NCBI RefSeq assembly: GCF_023375815.1
Contig: NZ_CP067412.1
Location: 4,030,001-4,094,000 of the forward strand
Length of the DNA: 64,000 nt
Source of the DNA: Pseudomonas sp. HS6
Lineage (GTDB): Bacteria > Pseudomonadota > Gammaproteobacteria > Pseudomonadales > Pseudomonadaceae
Reading direction: 5' to 3'
The translations under genes were made by a program, and so were the position numbers. Shown here one piece after another: positions 38,609 to 46,721 of the stretch. Each line of letters begins with the position of its first letter. Position 1 is the stretch's first letter. The notes below the pieces were generated by a model, which worked only from the letters and a program-made list of their open reading frames with translations, had not been told where the DNA came from and ran no database searches.

Positions 38609-39508
38609 TCAGGCGCCGCTCAAACCCTTGAGCAACGCATCCACATTCCCTTCCAGTTCTGCTACCGGATCCGCCGCATCGGTGCTCAGCACCAGCAGAT
38701 GACTGCCCGACTCGGCAATTGCCGCTTTCACGGCGTCTGACGGTTGCCGATGGTGCAGCACCACCGCCACGTCGTTGTCCTTGAGCGTTGCGGTCAACTT
38801 CTTCAAGTCTTCCGGCGTCCATTCGGCATCCGGTCGAGGATCCTGTCCGATCAACTCCAGATTCAGGCTGCCGATCAGATAGCCGAAGTGATCGCTCAGG
38901 CTCATCACGCTCAGATTGTCGGCACTGGCCAGGCGTGCCTCGCTGTCGGCACTGAGTTTCAGCAGGCGTTGTTTCAGTGCGGCGAGGTTGGCTTCGATCT
39001 TCGGCTTGTCCTTCGGCGCCAAGCGCACCAGATCCGCTGCCATCACGTCAGCCATGCGTCCCATGTTGTTGCTGGCCAGCCACGGCTGGCTGTTCAAACC
39101 ATCGACCTTCAGACCCGGTTGCACGGCGATGCCGGGCAGGGCACCGTCCACCGGGCGGGCGGCGTCGACTTCAACGATGCGGATGTTGCTGCGTCGGGCA
39201 ATCGGGTACAGCGGATCATCGGCCCACAGCGAGCGCACGCCGATTACCGCGTCGGCGCCGGTGGCCAGTTTGCTCAGCTTCGGGGCGCCGCGACCGGTGA
39301 AATACGCGGTCTGGCGGCTGCCCGGCAGACTCGCCGGCGCTGCGCGTTCGAGGCTGATGTCGGTGCCCTTGAGCAGCACTTCGCCCAGGCCAAAGGTGAT
39401 CGGCAACGAAGCCAGCACGCGCACGTTTTTTTCGGCAGCCAGCAAAGGGCTTGAGACGGCGCCGGTGAGGGCGATGGCCACAGCAAGTTGTCGCAGTGAA
39501 AAAGACAT
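38609..39508 (-). CDS. fpvF: Periplasmic metal-binding protein of the pyoverdine-iron ABC system
   Basis: This 299-residue ZnuA/SBP_bac_9 family protein has a signal peptide (AVAIALTGAVSSPLLA, cleaved near residue 24). It differs from zinc-binding ZnuA in lacking a His-rich loop; one conserved His is in SLSDHFGYL and a pair is in VLHHRQPSD. In P. aeruginosa FpvF (PA2410) works with FpvC in the periplasm, where iron is taken from ferripyoverdine and passed to FpvDE. It is the last gene of the fpv operon and abuts the fpvE stop without a gap. Confidence 0.85.
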   Translation of the reverse strand: MSFSLRQLAVAIALTGAVSSPLLAAEKNVRVLASLPITFGLGEVLLKGTDISLERAAPASLPGSRQTAYFTGRGAPKLSKLATGADAVIGVRSLWADDPLYPIARRSNIRIVEVDAARPVDGALPGIAVQPGLKVDGLNSQPWLASNNMGRMADVMAADLVRLAPKDKPKIEANLAALKQRLLKLSADSEARLASADNLSVMSLSDHFGYLIGSLNLELIGQDPRPDAEWTPEDLKKLTATLKDNDVAVVLHHRQPSDAVKAAIAESGSHLLVLSTDAADPVAELEGNVDALLKGLSGA

Positions 39509-40408
39509 TTATCCAAGGTTCCCTTTCAGACTGGGGACGACGCCCCGGGCGATGGCGGCGAGGGCGAACCCGATACCGGCAACGAGGATGATCGCGGCAC
39601 CGGACGGAATCGGCAGGTCGAACACGATGGGCGCGAGAATCCCGCACAGCGTGCTGACTGTGGCGATCAGCACCGAGCACCAGAAGAAGCCTTTCAGCGA
39701 CTGGCTGAGCAATCGCGCGGCGGCTGCAGGAATTACCAGTAGGGCACCGACCAGAATCGCGCCAATGACTTTTACCGCCGCGACGGTGATCAGCGTCACC
39801 AGAATCACGAACAGATAATCCAGGGTCTTCACGGCGACGCCGCGCACCGCCGCCAGTTGCGGGTTGAAACTGGCGAGCATGATGCGGTTGTACAGCGGCA
39901 ATGCCAGCGCCATCACCAGCGAACCGACGATCGCCAGCACCGCCAGGTCATTGCCGTTGACCGTCAGCACCGAGCCGAACAGCACGTTTTCCAGAATGTG
40001 CACGTTGATCTTGCCCGCCAGAATCAGCAGCAGGCTGGCCCCCAGCGCCAGGGACACCGACAGGAACACGCCGATCAGCGTGTCCGGGGCCAGGCCGGTG
40101 CGGTTGCGCAGGTAATTGAGCAGAATGCCGAACAGCAGGCAGTAGCCGAACAGGCTGCCGTACGGCCCGGTGTAGGGCTCGCCGAGCAAAATGCCGATGG
40201 CCACACCGGTCAGTGCCGCGTGGCCGACCGCTTCGGAGAAAAACGCAAAGCGCTTGACCACCACCAGCGTGCCGAGACCGCCCAGCACCGGGCCGATCAA
40301 CAGCCCGGCGAGCAGCGCGTTGACCACAAAGCCATAGGCCAGCGCTTCCGGCAGGTAGCCGGACGTGGCCCAGCCCTGAATCATCAAACGAAAGGCTTCG
40401 TAACTCAT
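39509..40408 (-). CDS. fpvE: ABC transporter permease for iron from pyoverdine
   Basis: This 299-residue ABC-3 (ZnuB/MntB) family permease has about eight to nine membrane helices. The ABC-interaction loop region carries KRFAFFSEAVGHAALTGVAIG, characteristic of the family. It imports the metal freed from ferripyoverdine, with FpvD as motor. I chose ATG 40408, which overlaps the fpvD stop (ATGA) and gives a protein starting directly before the first helix. The longer in-frame reading invades fpvD. Confidence 0.88.
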   Translation of the reverse strand: MSYEAFRLMIQGWATSGYLPEALAYGFVVNALLAGLLIGPVLGGLGTLVVVKRFAFFSEAVGHAALTGVAIGILLGEPYTGPYGSLFGYCLLFGILLNYLRNRTGLAPDTLIGVFLSVSLALGASLLLILAGKINVHILENVLFGSVLTVNGNDLAVLAIVGSLVMALALPLYNRIMLASFNPQLAAVRGVAVKTLDYLFVILVTLITVAAVKVIGAILVGALLVIPAAAARLLSQSLKGFFWCSVLIATVSTLCGILAPIVFDLPIPSGAAIILVAGIGFALAAIARGVVPSLKGNLG

Positions 40409-41151
40409 CAGGCAGCGCTCCGTGGATGGGTCGAAAACAGGGTCAGCAGGCGTTCCGGGGTCAGGGCCTGTTGTGGTGTGGCGTCGAACAGCACCCGGCG
40501 GTTTAGGCCGGTGACGCGATTGGCCAGACGTCCGACGGCTTCCAGATCGTGTTCGATCCACAGCACGGTGATGCCCGCCGCGCGCCAGTCACCCAGCAAA
40601 CGCTCGAACACCTGGATCCCCGCTTCGTCGAGGGCCGACATCGGCTCATCCAGCACCAACAATTGCGGGGCGGGAATCAGACCTTGGGCGAGTAGCACTC
40701 GCTGGCGTTCACCGCCGGACAGCGCACCCATCCGGCGCTTGCGTTTGTCCTGCATGCCGACCCGTTCCAGCGCATCACCGATGGCGCCGGCGTAGCGTTT
40801 GCTCAGGCCGAGAAACGCCGGGCGGCGCTGACACATGGCGGCCATGAAATCATCGACGGTCATTGGCAGACCTCGATCAAACTCCAGCGCCTGCGGCACG
40901 TAGCCGATGGTGCCGGGCTCGCCGGACCATTGCAGGCTGAGCCGGCCCTGGTGCGGCATCTGCCCGAGCAGGGTCTTGATCAGCGAGCTCTTGCCGCCGC
41001 CATTGGGGCCCACCAGTGCATGCACGCTGCCGGGCTGCACCTGGAAGGTCACCTTGTCCAGAATCGTCGTGCGACCCAGCGTCAGGCTGACCTCGGCGAA
41101 ATCCAGCGTCGGGCCACTGCTGATGATTGAGAGGTTTTCCTGAGCCGTCAT
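40408..41151 (-). CDS. fpvD: ABC transporter ATPase for iron from pyoverdine
   Basis: This 247-residue ATPase of the ZnuC/MntA type has Walker A GPNGGGKSS near residue 49, signature LSGGERQRV, Walker B LLVLDEP and the switch histidine in WIEHD. It energises FpvE. It overlaps fpvC by 4 bases and fpvE by 1-4 bases, so the three are translated together. The order C-D-E-F matches PA2407-PA2410. Confidence 0.9.
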   Translation of the reverse strand: MTAQENLSIISSGPTLDFAEVSLTLGRTTILDKVTFQVQPGSVHALVGPNGGGKSSLIKTLLGQMPHQGRLSLQWSGEPGTIGYVPQALEFDRGLPMTVDDFMAAMCQRRPAFLGLSKRYAGAIGDALERVGMQDKRKRRMGALSGGERQRVLLAQGLIPAPQLLVLDEPMSALDEAGIQVFERLLGDWRAAGITVLWIEHDLEAVGRLANRVTGLNRRVLFDATPQQALTPERLLTLFSTHPRSAA

Positions 41152-42077
41152 GCGCCGGACTCCTGAATTGCCCGAACGACGGTGTTGAGGTTGCCGGTCA
41201 TTTCTTTTTCGTACTTGTCGGCGGTGTATTCGCCGTAGGAAATGTGCGACAGCGGGTACAGCTTCACGCCGGATTCGCGCTGGATGGTCTCGACGTAAGT
41301 GGAAGGGAAATCCATCTCCGAGAAGATTACTTTCACGTCCAGCTCACGCAGTTGATCGATGGTTTTCTTCAACTGGCTCGGGCTTGGCTCGATGCCGTGG
41401 GCCGGCTCGACCACCGCCGTCACTTCCAGACCAAACTCGCGCAGCAGGTAGTCATAAGCGGCGTGCACCGTAGCGACCCGCAACTCGGCGTTCGGCGCCT
41501 GGGTCAGTTTGGCCAGTGCGTCGGCGCGCATCTGTCGCAGGCGTTTGCCGTAGGCGCGGGCGTTCTGGGTGTAGGTCTTGGCGTTGTCCGGATCGAGCTT
41601 GCCCAGCTCCCGGGCAATGTTGTTGACCTGGGCAATCGAGGCGCTGATCGACAGGAAAGTGTGCGGGTTCACCACTTTGCCGGCACCGCGCGCGGCGACT
41701 CCGGTGGCGGCCAGCAGCGGCACGTTTTCGTTGGCTTCGATGGTCTTGATGTTCGGTGTTTCGCTGGCGGCGATCATGCGGTCGGCGAAGTCGTCATGGC
41801 CGACGCCGTTGAGCACGATCACGTCCAGCCCGCTGATGCGTTTGATGTCTTCGGCGCGCGGCTCGTAGGCGTGCGGGTTGAAGCCGGCGGGAATCAACGG
41901 CACGACATCGGCCTTGTCGCCGACGATGTTCGCCACATAGCTGTAATAAGGATGCAGAGTGATGCCGATGCGCAGGCGCTTGGCCGGATCGGCACTGGCC
42001 AATGGACTCAGCAGGCAGGCGCACAGGCCGATCAGCAGCAGGCGCAGGAAGGGGCGGCGTTGAGATGAACTAGGCAT
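41148..42077 (-). CDS. fpvC: Periplasmic metal-binding protein of the pyoverdine-iron ABC system
   Basis: This 309-residue ZnuA-like protein has a signal peptide (LLLIGLCACLLSPLASA, cleaved near residue 29). Candidate metal ligands are the histidines in HPYYSYVANI, NPHAYEPRAED, NPHTFLS, VHAAYDYL and EPAHGIEPS plus the Glu/Asp in SEMDFPST. With FpvF it is thought to receive iron from pyoverdine in the periplasm. It starts 35 bases after the fpvK stop in the same transcript. ZnuA itself would look similar, but the gene order settles the call. Confidence 0.87.
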   Translation of the reverse strand: MPSSSQRRPFLRLLLIGLCACLLSPLASADPAKRLRIGITLHPYYSYVANIVGDKADVVPLIPAGFNPHAYEPRAEDIKRISGLDVIVLNGVGHDDFADRMIAASETPNIKTIEANENVPLLAATGVAARGAGKVVNPHTFLSISASIAQVNNIARELGKLDPDNAKTYTQNARAYGKRLRQMRADALAKLTQAPNAELRVATVHAAYDYLLREFGLEVTAVVEPAHGIEPSPSQLKKTIDQLRELDVKVIFSEMDFPSTYVETIQRESGVKLYPLSHISYGEYTADKYEKEMTGNLNTVVRAIQESGA

Positions 42078-42112
42078 GGGCAAACGGTCTTCTCTCGAAT
42101 GAAGGCGAGGGT

Positions 42113-42688
42113 TCAATGACGATGCTCGCGGGTCACCCCGGCATCGAATTGCGCGACGATCTGTTTCCATCCGGCAGCGGTCAGTGCCGCGTCTGACAGG
42201 TCCGTCGGCGCTTGCAGATCGGCGGCGCGGTTGAGCCAGATGTCCGGAGCGGCGTCGTTCGCAGCGTTCAGGCGCATCAGAAACGAGCCGGCCACCGCCG
42301 GTGCCTGGCTGTGGCCGAAGTAGGCGTTGTTGGCCAGCAATTGCCAGGCATGGCCGCCACGGCTCACGGAGCTGGCGTCCTGGGCGAACGGCGCGAAACC
42401 TTCATCCGCCAGGTTCTGTGGGGTTGGCAGCGCTTGTTGTTCTTCACGCAACAGGTGGATTTCGTCGAGGGTTACTCGCAGGTCGGCGTAGATGCCTTGC
42501 TCGCTGGCGCCGAGGTCGCGACGGGCATCGAGCTGATGGCTGGAAACCGGCTCGGGTTCGTGGGACACCCCGCGCCAAGCCACCACGGAACCGGCGACCG
42601 CGAGGATCAGCAGGCACATCAACAGCACATAGAGGGTTTCATGGCCGGCGCCGGCGGGGCGAACAACTTGAGTGGTCGGCGTGGTCAT
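42113..42688 (-). CDS. fpvK: Inner-membrane protein FpvK of the pyoverdine iron-release system
   Basis: The product is a 191-residue protein with one transmembrane helix near residues 18-38 and a periplasmic domain rich in short helices, ending REHRH. No enzyme motif is visible. It corresponds in order and size to PA2406 of the fpvGHJK set, which assists iron reduction and release from ferripyoverdine in the periplasm. The start overlaps the fpvJ stop by 4 bases. Confidence 0.82.
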   Translation of the reverse strand: MTTPTTQVVRPAGAGHETLYVLLMCLLILAVAGSVVAWRGVSHEPEPVSSHQLDARRDLGASEQGIYADLRVTLDEIHLLREEQQALPTPQNLADEGFAPFAQDASSVSRGGHAWQLLANNAYFGHSQAPAVAGSFLMRLNAANDAAPDIWLNRAADLQAPTDLSDAALTAAGWKQIVAQFDAGVTREHRH

Positions 42689-43017
42689 GGCGTTTCGATA
42701 TCCGCTTGGTCGATTTCGACCACATGACCGGGGCCAGCGTCGAACAGCACGTAGAACTCGGCGCCGGGTTTCTTGAAGGTCAGGGTCGAATCGGCGCCGA
42801 GCTTGCCCGGCACCAGGATGGTTTCGTCGTAGCCGATCACATCGAGGGTCACCCCAGGCGCGCCGCTGCCGTCGGAAAAACCGCCAGTACATTTGATTTG
42901 ATCGGCATCGATGGCCTTGCATTCGCACATCGGGTTGTGGGCCAGGGTGCTGGCGCTGAAACCGGCACACAGCGCCAGCAATGCAGCGCTCATGCTCAGG
43001 CGGGAAGGGCGGCTCAT
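42685..43017 (-). CDS. fpvJ: Periplasmic protein FpvJ of the pyoverdine iron-release system
   Basis: The product is a 110-residue secreted protein. The signal peptide (SAALLALCAGFSASTLA, cleavage near residue 26) is followed by HNPMCECKAIDADQIKC, a short Cys-rich segment, and an Ig-like fold. It corresponds to PA2405. Its part in iron removal is known only genetically; the Cys/His cluster might bind metal. It overlaps fpvH and fpvK by 4 bases each. Confidence 0.82.
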   Translation of the reverse strand: MSRPSRLSMSAALLALCAGFSASTLAHNPMCECKAIDADQIKCTGGFSDGSGAPGVTLDVIGYDETILVPGKLGADSTLTFKKPGAEFYVLFDAGPGHVVEIDQADIETP

Positions 43018-43550
43018 GGTTTGGCTCCTTGTTTGTTCAGCCAGGCAACGGTGGCGGGTGAGGCCTGGCTCAGCGGAATCGAGGCTTGATGCATGCTGCC
43101 GTCCCAGCCTTCCATGGTGATCCACAGTTCGGCGTCGGCGGCGGTCTTTTCCGGCACCGGCAACTGGGTGCCCATGCGGTACGGCGTACCGAAGAAGATC
43201 ACGCCGGCGGCACGCAGGCTGCGAGGTTTGCCGATGCGCAGGTAAGTCGCCTTGACGTGATCGACGCAGGCGTCGCAGAGCGCGGCGCTGAAGTCCTTCA
43301 TATAGCCGGCGGGCCCCGTCAGGATCGGTGCCTGATTACGCAGTTCGGCCAGTCGCAGGCTCCAGGGGCCGACCTGGATTTCGCCGATCTCCCGCTCACC
43401 CAGTCCGCTGTCCCCGCGAAACAGGGAGGCGTCGGCAAAGTATTTGGGCATGAAGCCGAGCGGGATCAGCAGCAGCAGGACATTGAGGTGGAATCGCCAT
43501 TTGTGCCAGAGCCGGCTCAGGCGCGAGGGTGTCGTCAAGGTCTGGTTCAC
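43014..43550 (-). CDS. fpvH: Inner-membrane protein FpvH of the pyoverdine iron-release system
   Basis: This 178-residue protein has one membrane helix near residues 20-40 and a periplasmic domain containing the cysteine pair CDAC (near residue 92). It corresponds to PA2404, which helps the reductase FpvG. Start and stop overlap fpvG and fpvJ by 4 bases. No independent biochemical function can be read from sequence. Confidence 0.82.
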   Translation of the reverse strand: MNQTLTTPSRLSRLWHKWRFHLNVLLLLIPLGFMPKYFADASLFRGDSGLGEREIGEIQVGPWSLRLAELRNQAPILTGPAGYMKDFSAALCDACVDHVKATYLRIGKPRSLRAAGVIFFGTPYRMGTQLPVPEKTAADAELWITMEGWDGSMHQASIPLSQASPATVAWLNKQGAKP

Positions 43551-44749
43551 GGGTGGACCTCCGACGGTTCATGTCGGGGCGTCGATCGCGGCGCGGTCTT
43601 GCGGTTTTTCTTGTCTTCGCGCTTGAGTGCGTTGAGCGTGGCCAGGGCGGTGCGCTTGGTCCAGATCAGCAGGCCGCTGAGAACCATCATGCTCAGCAGC
43701 AGACCGAAGAAGAACCAGACCAGTTTGATCCATATCCCGCCGAAATCACCGGTATGCAACGGGCGCATCGATTCGGTGACGAATTCGAGGGCGGAGCGGT
43801 CCGACAGCAGGCGTGAAGTGGCAATGTCACCGTTGTAAGGGTTGATCGTTGCGGTCTGGAACATCAACGGATACCAGCCACGACCACCCACACTCATGTG
43901 GCTGTAGGCGTTGCCGGGCAGGCTGACGAAACTGGCTTCCAGCCCCGGAATCTTTTGTTGGGCGATCTCGATGGCCGCGTCCAGGCTGATGGAGGGCGGC
44001 GGTGTGCCGTCGGCGGAGATCGGCACACTTTCCCGGGGCATCGCCGGAATGATCGGCTCGCTGGAAATGGAAATCTGGAAATCGAACAGCAGGGCGCGGA
44101 TCAGGAACCAGACCCCGGTAACGGAAATCACCGCGATGAACCAGATCGACCAGATGCCGCTGAGGCGGTGAAAGTCGCCCCAGAAAATCCGCGCGCCATG
44201 GCGGATGCGCAGGGTCGGGCGGAAAAAACCTTTCCAGAAACGCTTGTACACCACCAGCCCGGTCACCAGCGAGGCCAGCAACGGCAGACCTAGGAACGAC
44301 ACCAGATACCAGCCCCAGCTGAATCCGTTGGTGAACGGCACCAGCCACCAGCCGTGTAGTGCGCGGGTGAAGGCCTTGAAATTGAAAGTCGGTGCGGTGC
44401 CCTGGATGACCCCGGTGTACGGGTTGACGTAGACCGTCAGCGAACGGCCGTCGGGGTAACTGACGTCGACGTCGAGGGCAAAGTGCGATTCGTCCGGTCG
44501 GCTGATGCTTTGCACCAGAGTCTGCGGTTCGGCCTTTTTGATTTCGGCGAGGATTTGATCGTAACTCAGGCGCGGTGCATCGTCTGACGGCGCGCTGGCG
44601 CGCATTTGCGGGTTGGCCAGCCAGACGATTTCCTGGCTGACCACTGCCAGAGTACCGGTGACGCAGACAATCAGGACAAAAAACCAGATCGGCAACGCCA
44701 GCCAGCTGTGTACCAGGAACCACAGTTTCGAGCGGGATTTCTTCGACAT
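43547..44749 (-). CDS. fpvG: PepSY-type membrane reductase FpvG (ferripyoverdine iron reduction)
   Basis: This 400-residue PepSY-associated membrane protein has four helices: about 10-35, a pair around 150-175 and 205-230, and one near 345-370. Histidines suited to haem or metal ligation lie near the membrane in VHSWLALP, LHGWWLVP and DFHRLSGIW. In P. aeruginosa FpvG reduces Fe(III) in ferripyoverdine so that iron is released in the periplasm. It is the first gene of fpvGHJKCDEF. I looked for a TAAAT-N16-CGT box in the 223 bases upstream and found none, so its iron control is not explained here. Confidence 0.86.
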   Translation of the reverse strand: MSKKSRSKLWFLVHSWLALPIWFFVLIVCVTGTLAVVSQEIVWLANPQMRASAPSDDAPRLSYDQILAEIKKAEPQTLVQSISRPDESHFALDVDVSYPDGRSLTVYVNPYTGVIQGTAPTFNFKAFTRALHGWWLVPFTNGFSWGWYLVSFLGLPLLASLVTGLVVYKRFWKGFFRPTLRIRHGARIFWGDFHRLSGIWSIWFIAVISVTGVWFLIRALLFDFQISISSEPIIPAMPRESVPISADGTPPPSISLDAAIEIAQQKIPGLEASFVSLPGNAYSHMSVGGRGWYPLMFQTATINPYNGDIATSRLLSDRSALEFVTESMRPLHTGDFGGIWIKLVWFFFGLLLSMMVLSGLLIWTKRTALATLNALKREDKKNRKTAPRSTPRHEPSEVHP

Positions 44750-44972
44750 GATGACGGGTCTTGATTCGGTGAGGGGACTCCACCCTACGGGCTTCGCAGC
44801 GCGGGAGTTCCTGAAGGGCCGGTCGTGGCTGTTGCCTACGCGACTGGCCCGCATCTCTATAAGACGGATGACCGAAGCAAATCCCGATGGAGGATGTGAA
44901 AGTAAATGTTTCGCGACCGCAATCTCGCCACGACGCCGGTCGACGTTATGGTGAGCGGGAGGGGTGGATGGC

Positions 44973-45848
44973 TCAGCGCAGGAACGCCAGCGCTTCGTCG
45001 AGCAACAGTTCCGGGACTTCTTCAGCGAGGTAGTGACCGGCGGGCAGAGGCTTTCCGCGTACGTCGGTGGCCACCTGTTGCCATTCCCCGAGCGGATCGA
45101 AGCAACGACCGACCGTACCTTCGGCGCCCCACAGCACCAGCAGCGGCAAGCTCAGATGATGGCCGGCCTCGAGGTCGGCGCGGTCATGTTCCAGATCGAT
45201 ATCGGCACTGGCCCGGTAGTCCTCGCAGATCCCACGGGCACTGCCGGGCAGGCTCAGGCAACGCAGGTATTCAGCAAACGCTTCGTCAGTGAACGGCTTG
45301 AGCCCGGCGCTGCGGCTGCCCATGACACTGCGCAGATAGCCTTCGGGATCGGCTTCGATCAGGGTTTCCGGCAGCGGCGCCGGGCGGATCAGGAAAAACC
45401 AGTGCCAGTAGGCCCGAGCGAAGGCTTCGTTGGTCTGGCTGTACATCGCCAGCGTCGGTGCGATGTCCAGCAGCACCATGCGTTGCACGGCGGCGGGATG
45501 ATCGAGGGCCAGACGATGGGCGACCCGCGCGCCACGGTCGTGGGCAAGGATCGAGAACTGCGTGAAGCCCAGCGCTTGCATCAGCTCTACGCCGTCGCGG
45601 GCCATTTCGCGCTTGGAATAGCTTTCGTGCCGCTCATCGGCCGGCGGCCGGCTGCTGTCGCCGTAACCGCGCAGATCGGCGGCGACCACGGTGAAGTGCT
45701 CGGCCAATTGCTCGGCGATCTTGTGCCAGATGACGTGGGTCTGCGGGTGCCCGTGCAACAAAAGCAGGCCCGGTCCGCTGCCGCCGAGGCGGTAAGTGAT
45801 GTCCACGCCGTTGACGTGGCGCTGGTCTTTGACGAATCCGGCAAACAT
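44973..45848 (-). CDS. Alpha/beta hydrolase of the fluoroacetate dehalogenase family
   Basis: This 291-residue enzyme has the haloacetate dehalogenase hallmarks: oxyanion HGHPQ, the nucleophile aspartate in LAHDRGARV near residue 105, the His-Trp pair in AYWHWFFL that binds the halide, a catalytic acid region in DIDLEHDRADL and the histidine in LPAGHYLAEE. Family members hydrolyse the carbon-halogen bond of fluoro- or chloroacetate to glycolate; soluble epoxide hydrolases are the nearest alternative. It lies upstream of fpvG on the same strand (223-base gap) and follows a VOC-protein gene. No regulator or transporter of haloacetate is adjacent. Confidence 0.78.
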   Translation of the reverse strand: MFAGFVKDQRHVNGVDITYRLGGSGPGLLLLHGHPQTHVIWHKIAEQLAEHFTVVAADLRGYGDSSRPPADERHESYSKREMARDGVELMQALGFTQFSILAHDRGARVAHRLALDHPAAVQRMVLLDIAPTLAMYSQTNEAFARAYWHWFFLIRPAPLPETLIEADPEGYLRSVMGSRSAGLKPFTDEAFAEYLRCLSLPGSARGICEDYRASADIDLEHDRADLEAGHHLSLPLLVLWGAEGTVGRCFDPLGEWQQVATDVRGKPLPAGHYLAEEVPELLLDEALAFLR

Positions 45849-45942
45849 CGGGGTGATCCTTTATTCAGGCTAGTTGACTGCATCCTGAAATCACCGGGCG
45901 TTCATGACAAGGCGTGAAGCGTGGTTCGACGGTTCATGAATC

Positions 45943-45981
45943 GTGTTCGCCCATCCCCGCGCGCTGCGCGGGAATGAACAC
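45943..45981. repeat. Inverted repeat between VOC and hydrolase genes
   Basis: GTGTTC...CCCGCGC (45943-45962) pairs with GCGCGGG...GAACAC (45966-45981) to form a long imperfect hairpin. It is probably an extragenic repeat; with both flanking genes on the minus strand it could attenuate read-through from the VOC gene. Confidence 0.6.
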
Positions 45982-45990
45982 TCGTCGTGG

Positions 45991-46449
45991 CTAACCCTGC
46001 CGGAACAGCTCTTTCGCCCGCTGCTCGATCTGCTCCTGCGTCAGGTCCTCCTTGCGCGTGGCCAGAAACCACAGATGACCGTAGGGATCCTTCAACGTAC
46101 CGCTGCGATCCCCGTAGAACTGATCCTTGACCTCGGACACCGTTGTCGCCCCGGCCTCCAGTGCGCGCTGGAACGACTTGTCGACATCGGTCACGTACAG
46201 ATGCAAACCGACGGACACAGCGTTGTCCGGATTGCTCAACGGACCTTGGTCGCAGGGAGAACCGAGCATGATCGCGCTGTCACCGATCCGCAGTTCGGCG
46301 TGGCCAATGCCGCCGTCGGGCATGCTCAGGCGCATGACTTCGGTGGCACCGAACGCCTTTTTATAGAAGTCGATGGCTTCGGCAGCTTTGTGAATGCCGA
46401 GATACGGGGTAATGCTGTGATACCCCTCGGGAATAGGTTGAACGCTCAT
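45991..46449 (-). CDS. VOC-family (PhnB/glyoxalase-like) protein
   Basis: The product is a 152-residue vicinal-oxygen-chelate fold with two beta-alpha-beta-beta-beta repeats: ITPYLGIHKAAEAIDFYKKAFGA and GLHLYVTDVDKSFQRALEAGA, with the closing GTLKDPYGHLWFLAT. It resembles the PhnB-like subgroup. Reaction and substrate are unknown, and the metal-ligand set of true glyoxalases is not complete. The 272 bases between this gene and sfnB contain the sigma-54 promoter of sfnB. Confidence 0.75.
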   Translation of the reverse strand: MSVQPIPEGYHSITPYLGIHKAAEAIDFYKKAFGATEVMRLSMPDGGIGHAELRIGDSAIMLGSPCDQGPLSNPDNAVSVGLHLYVTDVDKSFQRALEAGATTVSEVKDQFYGDRSGTLKDPYGHLWFLATRKEDLTQEQIEQRAKELFRQG

Positions 46450-46670
46450 GGCGTACTCCTTGTTTTTGTCGCCCTGTTTTTATGGGGAGTTGAAGGTGTG
46501 CCTTCGCCGGAGTGACCGGTCGCTCAACTATAGGCGTGTGTGGCCGCCCCGACCGAGTACCCGACGAGCAGTGTTCAGCCATCGACAGTGAAGCAACAGA
46601 ATGCGCGGCTTTTCATCTTCAAACACTGCAAAAAGCCTCTGAAAGCCCCGAAAAACAAGGGCTGTCAGTC

Positions 46671-46686
46671 AGGCACAGAAGCTGCA
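46671..46686 (+). promoter_or_regulatory. Sigma-54 promoter of sfnB
   Basis: AGGCACAGAAGCTGCA keeps the invariant GG at -24 and GC at -12 of the TGGCACG-N4-TTGCA consensus. It lies 36 bases before the sfnB ATG. An activator of the right type, SfnR, is encoded at 50396. An AGCAACAG element about 75 bases upstream is also present near the msu promoter. Confidence 0.65.
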
Positions 46687-46721
46687 ATGACCCGGTACAA
46701 CACCGATACCGAGAGTCATCC

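Noticed and set aside
44870..44960. TAAAT at about 44904 as a PvdS box before fpvG
   Set aside because: It is on the plus strand, opposite to fpvG, and CGT is not found 16 or 17 bases downstream.
46512..46721. 70-codon upstream extension of sfnB
   Set aside because: The sigma-54 promoter at 46671-46686 would lie inside it; the conserved protein starts at 46722.
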